Part shown: one piece after another, positions 7,587 to 15,093 of the stretch
Layout of the letters: each line of letters opens with the position of its first letter
Numbering within the stretch: position 1 is the stretch's first letter
NCBI GenBank assembly: GCA_023430625.1
Contig: JAEZAA010000248.1
Coordinates: forward strand, 1-26,412
Source: Pseudomonadota bacterium
GTDB taxonomy: Bacteria > Pseudomonadota > Gammaproteobacteria > Pseudomonadales > Oleiphilaceae
Direction of reading: 5' to 3'
Length of the DNA stretch: 26,412 nt
The notes under the pieces: generated by a model
What the model was told of the DNA's origin: nothing
What the model saw: the letters and a program-made list of their open reading frames with translations, nothing else
Database searches by the model: none
Program-made: the position numbers and the translations under genes

Positions 7587-10133
7587 CTACGCCGTGGCCG
7601 AACCCGAAAAGAACCGCTCGCACTCGACCGCCGGTACCGGCCTGCTGAAGAAATAACCCTGGCATTCCTCGCAGCCGTTTTCCCGCAGGTAATCCAACTG
7701 CTCCTGGGTTTCCACCCCTTCCGCCACCAGCTCCATGCCCAGGTTGTGGGCCAGTCCGATGATGGTCTTGACGATCATCATATCGCTCGGGTCATCGGGA
7801 ATATCCTGCACGAAGGCGCGGTCGATCTTGAGCCGGTTGATAGGGAACATCTTCAGATAATTAAGGGAGGAGTAGCCGGTGCCGAAGTCGTCCACCGACA
7901 ACTGAACCCCCAGCTCCGCCAGTTCCACCAGCATCCCAGCCGCGGCTTCCGCATCCTCCATCAGGGCACTTTCGGTGACTTCCAGCTCCAGCAACTCAGC
8001 GGGAATAAGGTGTTCGTCCAGCAACGCCTGAACCCGTTGCACCAGATCCGTTTGCCGGAACTGGCGCGCCGACAGGTTGACCGCGACCCGCACCGGTTTT
8101 CCCGCATCCATCCAGACGCGAATCTGGCGGCAGGCGGTGGTCAGCACCCAGTCGCCGAGCGGCAGGATCAGGCCGCTGGCTTCCGCCACCGGGATAAAGC
8201 GCATCGGGCTGACGTTGCCCAACTCCGCGTCACGCCAGCGCAACAAGGCTTCCACGCCCCGGATCTCGCCCGTCAGGCTGCTCACCTGAGGCTGGTAATG
8301 CAGCTCCAGTTCGTCTCGCTCCAGCGCCAGGCGCAGGCGTGCCTGCAATACCAAATTCTCCTGGGTCTGGCGATTCAGCTCCGCCGTGTAATAACAAAAG
8401 CATTGACGGCCCTCGGCCTTGGCGTGATACATGGCGGCATCCGCATTGGCCAGCAACTCATCGCCCGTCTCGCCATCGCCGGGATACAGACTGATCCCAA
8501 GACTGGCACCGCCGCTGATCTCGCGCCCGTTGAGCTGGCTTGGCCGGCCCAGTTCCTTGAGCAGCTTACTGGCAATGGCACTGATGTCCTCGATCGTCTT
8601 GAGGCCCGGCAGAACCAGTGCAAACTCATCGCCACCCAGGCGGGCCACGGTATCGCCCTGGCGCACGCAGTTCTCCAGGCGCCGTGCCGTGAGAACCAGC
8701 AACTGGTCACCACAGGGGTGCCCCCAACTGTCGTTCACGAATTTGAAATGGTCGAGATCCAGAACCATAACAGCAACCATCTCCTGATGCCGGGCGGCCT
8801 GTGCAAGCTCCTGCTGCAGGCGATCCCGGAGCAGGGCACGGTTGGGCAGCCCGGTCAGCACATCGTGGGTGGCCAGGTGACGAAGCTCCGCTTCCAGCTT
8901 GCGCCAGGACGTTACATCACGAACAAAGGCGGTAACCTGGGCACCTTGATCCGACTCAAAGGAACTCAGACTAATATCGACCGGGACCTGCTCACCATCC
9001 TTGCGAACGGCGCCCAGATTCTGCAATGAGGACATCGGCTGTCTCTGGGAGGAGTCCATATACTCCCGCAGGCGGGAGCGGTGGCGCCGACGAAATTGCT
9101 CCGGTATCAGTATGTCCAGGTCGCGACCGACCAGCTCCTGGCGGGAATAACCGAACATGTCTTCCATGCGCTGGTTCACCATTTGCACCACGCCCTGGGC
9201 ATTGGCCACGACAATACCATCGGGCGCGGTTTCCAATAGCTGCTGATACCTACGGGCACTCTCTTCGATCTGCCGTTGTGCCTGACTCAAACGCAGGAAC
9301 GGCAGGCGTACGTTTTCCAGAAACACGGCCCGATACAGGAACAAATAGGCCGCCATCTTATAGACATGGCCCATCGCGTTGCTCAGGTCGGTGACATTGA
9401 AATAGGCCAGAAAAAACAACTCGCTCACAATCGAGATGGCAATCGCCATCGCAAGCAACGGCCCATTGCCGCTTCCCAGTTGCCGATGGCGTTTCGCCAG
9501 CAGCACCAGGGTGGCGATATGAAGCAGGACGACCAGATACTCCATCTGCTTCTTGAACGCAGTCAGTCCCTTCCCTTCCTCGATCGTCAGGGGAATCCAG
9601 TGCGGCCGCGCGATCGTGGCGACCACCACGAGAATCGCCAGAGCCAGACTGCCCAACAACATCCACAACCGGACTCGCTCGTCGCTCACCGTCAGCGTCA
9701 GCGTCAGCGTCGGCATGGCGACGTACAGCAGGAGTGCGCTAGCGGCGACCAGCCGCGCCGCCAACCAGAACACCGTCGCCTTGTGCGGCGCGTTGTAGGT
9801 CAGAAAATCCGGCATGCCGTTGTAAGACAGCAGGTGTGCCAGGTCGATCAGCCCAACCGCCAGGAAGGCGCAGGCCAGCATGATGGAAGCCACGGTCCGC
9901 CGCTGGTCGTGAATATGCCAGCCTGTGGCAAAAATCACGGCGGCCACCACCACGGCAAAGATCTCCGCCGTCGCGTGGAAAACCAGGAATTCACTCGTGC
10001 TCAGGTCCGGTTGCGGCCAGTCGCCGGTGATCCAGAGCAATGCCGGGATGGCGCTCAGCAACACCAGTGTTCCAATCCAGGTACTGCGCCCCACGAGTAC
10101 ATCACGCAAAAACGAAAGGCTAGAGCTGATCAT
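7587..10133 (-). CDS. MASE3-PAS-GGDEF-EAL c-di-GMP signalling protein
   Basis: Counting from the upstream TTG at 10151 (854 aa), residues 22-280 form a multi-helix membrane sensor of MASE3 type. A PAS domain follows at about 300-420 (ETAPDGIVVANAQG). The GGDEF domain (425-590) has an intact active site GGDEF (506-510) and an RxxD inhibitory site (Arg497-Asp500). The EAL domain (605-850) has EALLRW (634-639), DDFGTGYSS, LKID and EGVE. Both catalytic halves look competent, so it may make or break c-di-GMP depending on signal. I prefer ATG 10133, which has AGGA 5-6 bases upstream; TTG 10151 has AGGGA at similar spacing and remains possible. The gene is divergent from the MHYT kinase, and a shared control region is likely. 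GTCAGC hexamer repeats lie inside the membrane part. Confidence 0.93.
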   Translation of the reverse strand: MISSSLSFLRDVLVGRSTWIGTLVLLSAIPALLWITGDWPQPDLSTSEFLVFHATAEIFAVVVAAVIFATGWHIHDQRRTVASIMLACAFLAVGLIDLAHLLSYNGMPDFLTYNAPHKATVFWLAARLVAASALLLYVAMPTLTLTLTVSDERVRLWMLLGSLALAILVVVATIARPHWIPLTIEEGKGLTAFKKQMEYLVVLLHIATLVLLAKRHRQLGSGNGPLLAMAIAISIVSELFFLAYFNVTDLSNAMGHVYKMAAYLFLYRAVFLENVRLPFLRLSQAQRQIEESARRYQQLLETAPDGIVVANAQGVVQMVNQRMEDMFGYSRQELVGRDLDILIPEQFRRRHRSRLREYMDSSQRQPMSSLQNLGAVRKDGEQVPVDISLSSFESDQGAQVTAFVRDVTSWRKLEAELRHLATHDVLTGLPNRALLRDRLQQELAQAARHQEMVAVMVLDLDHFKFVNDSWGHPCGDQLLVLTARRLENCVRQGDTVARLGGDEFALVLPGLKTIEDISAIASKLLKELGRPSQLNGREISGGASLGISLYPGDGETGDELLANADAAMYHAKAEGRQCFCYYTAELNRQTQENLVLQARLRLALERDELELHYQPQVSSLTGEIRGVEALLRWRDAELGNVSPMRFIPVAEASGLILPLGDWVLTTACRQIRVWMDAGKPVRVAVNLSARQFRQTDLVQRVQALLDEHLIPAELLELEVTESALMEDAEAAAGMLVELAELGVQLSVDDFGTGYSSLNYLKMFPINRLKIDRAFVQDIPDDPSDMMIVKTIIGLAHNLGMELVAEGVETQEQLDYLRENGCEECQGYFFSRPVPAVECERFFSGSATA
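9691..9714. repeat. GTCAGC hexamer microsatellite inside coding sequence
   Basis: Three perfect GTCAGC units and a fourth variant unit (GTCGGC) encode an alternating Thr-Leu run in a membrane helix of the MASE3 domain. Loss or gain of a unit would stay in frame and change helix length by two residues. Confidence 0.7.
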
Positions 10134-10151
10134 GCAATTCCTGTTCGACAA

Positions 10152-10558
10152 ACATTATCCCTGCTGCCTCACCAGCTATTACATTATGGGCGTGTGACCG
10201 CCGACAAAGAGCCTACATGGCTAGTGGTTATTAATGATCAACTATAGTTGAAGCTTTTCGCTGTGCAATGGCTTGATCAAACAAAAGGAGGGAATAACGG
10301 CCGTGGGCCAGGCCGAAACGAATCGCTAACGGTTACTCTCCGCGGAAATGGGTTATATTTCAGACGTTAGATTCAGGCACACAGGTAATAAAACGGCGAT
10401 CAATAGCTTCACGGACTCTTCCTGCCGTGTGCAATGCTATCGGCAATCCCGAATCGTCCGGCTGGATGAAAAATAGGTTACTTGGCCCTGTGCCACATTA
10501 GCCTGACTCGTGGCCGTGAAAGCATTCTTTACCATGGCGCTTCAAATATAGGTTATTC
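10152..10558. promoter_or_regulatory. Divergent intergenic region with a 14-bp perfect palindrome
   Basis: About 400 bases separate the MASE3 protein (minus) and the MHYT kinase (plus), with no credible gene inside. The clearest element is TCAACTATAGTTGA at 10238-10251, a perfect 14-base palindrome about 90-105 bases upstream of the MASE3 start. I could not assign a promoter with good spacing to either gene. The stretch is less GC-rich than the flanking genes, as expected for control DNA. Confidence 0.5.
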
Positions 10559-12895
10559 ATGATTCATTTCCTTGATGAAGATCAGGCAACAGCCATTGCA
10601 ATCACCGGATCCTATGACACGACGCTGGTCCTGATCTCCTGCCTAATTGCCGTGTTCGCCTCCTTCGCGGGGCTGCTGGTCTGCGACCGCGCCGGTACTG
10701 CTGTGCGTCCGGCGCACCGGTTTGCCTGGCTGGCGCTCGGCTCCGTGGTGATGGGCTTTAGCGTCTGGAGCATGCACTTTATTGGCATGCTGGCGTTTGT
10801 GCTCCCGGTCGCGGTCACCTACGACGCCTCGATCACCTTTATATCGGTGTTGCCGGCGATTCTCGCCAGCGCCTTCGCCCTGTACAACATCACCCGCAAT
10901 CACACCAACCTCTGGATGTACGTCGCCAGCGGCACGGTGCTCGGCCTCGGCATCGGCGCCATGCATTTCAGTGGCATGGCGGCCATGACCTCGGATGCCG
11001 AGATGCATTACGATCCGGTGCTGTTCGGCCTGTCGCTCGCCATCGCCGTGGTCCTGGGCAACGCCGCCATTTATGCCCACGTGGTCGGCAACCGCCTGTT
11101 TGGCCATTCGCACCTCATCCTGAGCAGTCTGGCCGCCGCCACCATCATGGGGCTCGCCATCTCCGGCATGCATTACACCGCCATGGCCGCCACCAGTTAT
11201 TCCATTCCCACCGACAGCCTGCTGATGACAGAGCCGCCGACACCGGGCCATCCCACCTGGCTGGCGACCGGGGTGTTCGTGGTGGCCGCGCTGATCACCC
11301 TGACCGCCCTGATCGGCATTTTCATGGGGCGCCGGTTTCAGGCAAATACGGAACTGCTGGACGAAACCCGCCAGCAGCTGATCGAGACCAGCGACGCGAT
11401 TGAGGCCATCAATGATGGATTCGTCGTGTTCGACCATGAAGATCGCCTGCTGCTGTGCAACAGCGCCTATACCGCCCTGACCGGCTACAGCGCCGAGGAA
11501 TCCCTGGGGCAGGTGCCCGCCCTGCTCCGTCAGATCCGGGCCGATCAGGCGCTCAACACCAGGCTGCACAATAGCTTGGCGCAACACGGCAGTTGGCAGG
11601 GCGAGATCTGGGCGCAGCACAAGAACGGAGAACAGGTTCCTCTCTGGTTCAAAGTCAGCAAGGTGCAACCCCGCGAGGAGCGCCCGCGTCATCGGAGGCA
11701 GGATCATAACCATGCGGATCTTCACCATTTCGTGGCAACACTGGCCGATATGCGGGAGCGCAAGGCGGCGGAAGAGGAAATGCGCACCGCCCAAGAGGCG
11801 TTGGCGCAAAGCGAAGCCCAGTTCCGCCAGATCGCCAACGGGATGCCGCAAATGGCCTGGATCACCCAGGCCAACGGCCAGCACGAGTGGTTCAATGCCC
11901 GCTGGTATGAGTACACGGGGCGACCACGCGGCGCCAAGATCGATCTGGACTGGATCCAGTACCTCCATCCCGACGACCGCGACCGGACACAGAGCAAGTG
12001 GCGCCAGGTGCTGGCCAGCGGCGAGGTTTTCAACACCGAGTACCGGTGCCGGCGCCATGACGGAGAATGGCGCTGGTTCCTGGCGTCGGCCCTGCCGCTG
12101 CGCAATGCCGATGGCAGCATCGTGCGCTGGTTTGGCACCTGTACCGACATCCACGACCACAAGAAAGTCGAGGAGGAACTGCGCCAGGCCAACCAGGAGC
12201 TGGAGGAGTTCGCCTACGTCGCCGCCCATGACCTGCAGGAGCCCCTGCGCAAGGTCTCGATGTACACCCAACTGTTGTTGTCCGAGCGGGACAGCGCCAC
12301 ACCAAAGACTCTCCAAGAGTTCAGGGGCTTCATCCAGTCGGGCGTCGCGCGGATGCAGACGCTGATTCAGGACCTGCTCCAGTACTCCCGCACCATCCAT
12401 CACTCGGTGGAACAGGACTCCCAGGCGGCGGACCTCAACCAGGCGCTGGCGGAGGCCATGGCGATCCTCGATCACTCCCAGGACAGCCAGTTACAGCACT
12501 ACATCCAGGCCGATCCATTGCCCCGGGTGCGCGCCGACCAGAGCCAGATGACGCTGCTGTTCCAGAACCTGTTGTCCAACGCGCTCAAGTACCGGCGCGA
12601 GGACGTGCCGCCACAGATCCGGATCGAGGCCCACAAGGACGGCGGAGATTGGGTGGTTTCGGTGCGTGACAATGGCATCGGCTTTGCGCCGGAATACCAG
12701 TCCCGGATTTTCGGCCTGTTCAAGCGCCTCTACAAAGACGAGTACCCCGGCACCGGCCTGGGACTGGCCATCTGCAAGCGCATTGTGGAGCGTTACCAGG
12801 GCCATATCTGGGCCAGCTCCGAGGGCGAGGGCCAGGGTGCGACCTTCCAGTTTCGCCTGCCGGCTGCGCTGGAACCGAAACAACACTCCACCTGA
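10559..12895 (+). CDS. MHYT-PAS-PAS hybrid-sensor histidine kinase
   Basis: 778 aa. Residues 20-258 form an integral membrane MHYT domain with three signature repeats: MHFIGM (72-77), MHFSGM (135-140) and MHYTAM (204-209). MHYT domains are thought to bind metal and sense oxygen, CO or NO. Two PAS domains follow (about 275-400 and 415-535); the first carries an unusual Arg/His-rich insert (REERPRHRRQDHNH, 372-385). The HisKA domain has the phosphoacceptor His557 in AAHDLQEPLRK. The ATPase domain shows the N box (QNLLSNALKY, 669-678), DNGIGF (704-709) and GTGLGLAI (731-738). No receiver domain and no adjacent response regulator gene are seen, so this is an orphan kinase. The ATG has only a weak AGG upstream. 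MHYT is more often fused to GGDEF/EAL, and such a protein type lies divergently next door. Confidence 0.92.
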   Translation: MIHFLDEDQATAIAITGSYDTTLVLISCLIAVFASFAGLLVCDRAGTAVRPAHRFAWLALGSVVMGFSVWSMHFIGMLAFVLPVAVTYDASITFISVLPAILASAFALYNITRNHTNLWMYVASGTVLGLGIGAMHFSGMAAMTSDAEMHYDPVLFGLSLAIAVVLGNAAIYAHVVGNRLFGHSHLILSSLAAATIMGLAISGMHYTAMAATSYSIPTDSLLMTEPPTPGHPTWLATGVFVVAALITLTALIGIFMGRRFQANTELLDETRQQLIETSDAIEAINDGFVVFDHEDRLLLCNSAYTALTGYSAEESLGQVPALLRQIRADQALNTRLHNSLAQHGSWQGEIWAQHKNGEQVPLWFKVSKVQPREERPRHRRQDHNHADLHHFVATLADMRERKAAEEEMRTAQEALAQSEAQFRQIANGMPQMAWITQANGQHEWFNARWYEYTGRPRGAKIDLDWIQYLHPDDRDRTQSKWRQVLASGEVFNTEYRCRRHDGEWRWFLASALPLRNADGSIVRWFGTCTDIHDHKKVEEELRQANQELEEFAYVAAHDLQEPLRKVSMYTQLLLSERDSATPKTLQEFRGFIQSGVARMQTLIQDLLQYSRTIHHSVEQDSQAADLNQALAEAMAILDHSQDSQLQHYIQADPLPRVRADQSQMTLLFQNLLSNALKYRREDVPPQIRIEAHKDGGDWVVSVRDNGIGFAPEYQSRIFGLFKRLYKDEYPGTGLGLAICKRIVERYQGHIWASSEGEGQGATFQFRLPAALEPKQHST

Positions 12896-12956
12896 ACGTC
12901 ACTGAAGCCCGCCTCCCCTGCCTCTTGCTGCCAAATCCTCGCCAATCCACAGCCAC

Positions 12957-12984
12957 TGGAAAAGTCCGAAATAGCCGCTATAAG
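12957..12984 (+). promoter_or_regulatory. Possible sigma-70 promoter for the caspase-like cluster
   Basis: TGGAAA (12957-12962) and TATAAG (12979-12984) are spaced 16 bases. This gives a leader of about 165 bases before the lipoprotein gene. The -35 match is only fair (4 of 6) and the -10 is good (5 of 6). Confidence 0.35.
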
Positions 12985-13025
12985 TAAATACTAACTAGCG
13001 CTCTCAGCGGCCTGTCTAGCGGGCA

Positions 13026-13066
13026 TCTGATCGATGATGGCTTTTTTATCCACCATCGCTATCAGA
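13026..13066. other. Long imperfect hairpin in leader/intergenic region
   Basis: TCTGATCGATGATGG pairs with CCACCATCG-CT-ATCAGA, with one mismatch and a two-base bulge, around a CTTTTTTAT loop. It lies 130 bases after the kinase stop and 90 bases before the lipoprotein start. It may end kinase transcription or act as a leader structure for the downstream genes. There is no T-run after the stem on the plus strand. Confidence 0.5.
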
Positions 13067-13155
13067 CGTTGCTAATCGTCCTCGGACATAACGCAGCACG
13101 CTAGGAAGGCACTTCGCAGCATCAACAAATATGCATTACGGACTGGCGACTAATC

Positions 13156-13710
13156 ATGAAAATACGAACCTGTTCCATCGTTTTAGCGGCAGCAATTGCG
13201 GGCTGTGCATCCAACCCCGCAGACACCCCCGCCGTTGCTCTTCCGTCCTGGATCTCCAACCCGACGATCGAGGATGGCATCGCGTCCTCAACATGCGTTA
13301 GATCTTCCGGCCATTTCAACATCGATCAGAAGCAAGCCATTGCCGAAGCGCGCCAAGGTTTGGCCCAGCAGATTCAAGTCCGCGTGGAGGCCATGGACGA
13401 AACCTATCAGAACAGCACGCTCACGGAAGCAGGCACCACCGCTGGCGGCGTGTTTGAATCCGTGTCCAGACAGGTTACCCAACAGAATCTGAGTGGCGCC
13501 GTTCCTGAGAAGGTCGAGATGATTCAGATCGGCAACACCCTGCAAACCTGCGCCATGGTTGTCATGAAACCCGAGCAGACCAAGGCCCTGTTTGACAAGC
13601 TGGTCGCCCAAAGTGGGGCACAGTTAAGCGCACAGGATGAACGCGTTCTGTTTCAGCAATTCAAAGCACAGCAAGCCCGTGACCGGCTGGATGCAAAACT
13701 TACCCCCTAA
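13156..13710 (+). CDS. LPP20-like outer-membrane lipoprotein
   Basis: 184 aa with a lipoprotein signal: positively charged start, hydrophobic core, and lipobox AIAGC with Cys17 as the lipidation site. Ala at +2 predicts sorting to the outer membrane. The mature part opens with PSWISNPTIEDGIASSTCV, the pattern of LPP20-family proteins (P-W-I-x-N-P, then a region reporting Ala/Gly and Cys), followed by KQAIAEARQGLAQQIQVRVEA. The rest is helical and Gln-rich. It heads a run of five genes for exported proteins, only 9 bases before the barrel gene, which suggests co-transcription. LPP20-like folds recur in the fourth gene of the run. The precise role is unknown; a periplasm-facing scaffold is a reasonable guess. 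Confidence 0.85.
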   Translation: MKIRTCSIVLAAAIAGCASNPADTPAVALPSWISNPTIEDGIASSTCVRSSGHFNIDQKQAIAEARQGLAQQIQVRVEAMDETYQNSTLTEAGTTAGGVFESVSRQVTQQNLSGAVPEKVEMIQIGNTLQTCAMVVMKPEQTKALFDKLVAQSGAQLSAQDERVLFQQFKAQQARDRLDAKLTP

Positions 13711-13719
13711 CGGAGACGC

Positions 13720-14910
13720 ATGATGCAGTTCTTTCGCAAATTCGCAGTAACAGTTGTCGCTCTGGCGGGGACCGCTCCGCACGCCTTTGCGCTCGAGGAA
13801 TACCATACAACACCCGGCTCGCGGGCCATGGCCATGGCTGGTGCGTTTTCCGCGTATGCCGCGGACAGCAGCAGCATCTGGTACAACCCGGCCGGTCTTG
13901 GGTTTCAGTCCAGTGGCTCGTCCGACTTCACCATTGAATATGGTGACACGCTGATCGCCCGCGAGGAGCTCAAAGATAATGGCGATGGGACGGTTGATAT
14001 CTACGATACCTCCAAGGAGTTGAAGTACATTGGCTTCAGCACCCATGGCGTTGGCATTGCCTATTTCCGCCCCTATGAATTCTCGTCCTACTCCTACAGC
14101 CCGGATACCGACGAAACTGCCCGCGTGGTGACCACGTACCAAGAGCTCAAGTTCGGTTTTGGCTTCAAGTTGTCCGATAGTCTGGCGCTGGGGACCACGC
14201 TTGACATGATCTCCCGCGAAGGTGAGCTCACGGACTCCGATTGCAGTGGCTTTTCATGCGCCGATGATGAAGACCTGAGCAGTATCAGTCTCGGACTGAC
14301 GCTCGGGGCTCTCTTTAAAACCCGCCTGATTGAAGAAACAATGACGGACCTTCATCTGAGCGCGGTGTACCGTTCCGGCGCGCTTGGCGACAGCTCCTCC
14401 GACTACGCCATCAACGAGTTCGAGGATCTTCCCACTCGCCCAACCACCAAGAGCCTGGGCGCGGCCCTCCGCGGCCCTCTGACCTTCATTGACGCCGGCG
14501 AGTGGGCCTTCTTCGCCACCCTCACCGCGCAACATGACATCAATGAGTATGAAAAGGTCATCTTGCTGGGTACCAACGAGTCGCTGGAAACGGAATTCAC
14601 CAAAACCGCGTTTGGTCTTGAGCTTCAGGCAGTGACGCCGACCAACATGAGCCTGTTTTTCCGGGCGGGCGTTTCGGATACGGATTCCGATGGCGACAAG
14701 GTGAACCTTTCCCCCGCGTTTCCCGAATTTCGTCCGTATACCGAAGGTATCAAGTCCACGACCTTTGGTGTCGGCATCGTGTTTGGCGACAACAACCAGT
14801 TCGTACTCGACTATGGCGTAGAGAAAAGAAAGATCCTGGCATCGGATTTCACGGACGTGGATGACGAGGAAGAAACCCTTTCCAGCCTTTCGTTCTCAAT
14901 GCTGCTCTGA
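13720..14910 (+). CDS. FadL/PorV-like outer-membrane beta-barrel protein
   Basis: 396 aa with a signal peptide (cleavage near AFA-LEE, residue 25). Right after it comes TPGSRAMAMAGAFSAYAAD and then IWYNPAGLGF (residues about 53-62), the hallmark of OmpP1/FadL/PorV-type barrels. The rest is a series of alternating amphipathic strands with short acidic turns (for example DTDSDGDKVN), ending in LSSLSFSMLL. ATG 13723 may be the true start, since GGAG at 13712-13715 is better spaced for it. FadL proteins pass hydrophobic molecules; PorV-type ones serve secretion. Which applies is not shown here. The gene sits between the lipoprotein and the caspase-like protease, with a 183-base gap after it, so an additional internal promoter is possible. 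Confidence 0.82.
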   Translation: MMQFFRKFAVTVVALAGTAPHAFALEEYHTTPGSRAMAMAGAFSAYAADSSSIWYNPAGLGFQSSGSSDFTIEYGDTLIAREELKDNGDGTVDIYDTSKELKYIGFSTHGVGIAYFRPYEFSSYSYSPDTDETARVVTTYQELKFGFGFKLSDSLALGTTLDMISREGELTDSDCSGFSCADDEDLSSISLGLTLGALFKTRLIEETMTDLHLSAVYRSGALGDSSSDYAINEFEDLPTRPTTKSLGAALRGPLTFIDAGEWAFFATLTAQHDINEYEKVILLGTNESLETEFTKTAFGLELQAVTPTNMSLFFRAGVSDTDSDGDKVNLSPAFPEFRPYTEGIKSTTFGVGIVFGDNNQFVLDYGVEKRKILASDFTDVDDEEETLSSLSFSMLL

Positions 14911-15093
14911 TCCTCCAGCAGCGACGCAACAACAGGGAAACAAAGCAGCAGCCCTATGTCATTTCGGTGGCATGGGGCTCTCTTGCGGAAAGCCCACAAG
15001 GATTCCGACGTGCATTCGGCAGCGATCAGGTTAGCTTGCGTGATCAATGCCAGGAATTGACATCGTGCATCACAACAAGCTGAGTTATTGCTT

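Noticed and set aside
7575..9029. Long plus-strand frame (484 aa) opposite the MASE3-GGDEF-EAL gene
   Set aside because: It is antisense to intact GGDEF and EAL motifs and has no recognisable domain.
10643..12475. Long minus-strand frame (610 aa) opposite the MHYT kinase
   Set aside because: It is a shadow frame; the plus strand carries complete MHYT, PAS and kinase motifs.
13005..13080. Integron attC-like structure after the kinase gene
   Set aside because: The hairpin is real, but the terminal sequence GTTGCTA does not fit the GTTRRRY core and there is no integrase or cassette pattern.
15057..15062. TTGACA as a -35 box before the caspase-like gene
   Set aside because: No -10 hexamer lies at 16-18 bases; the nearest candidate is 21 bases away and would leave almost no leader.
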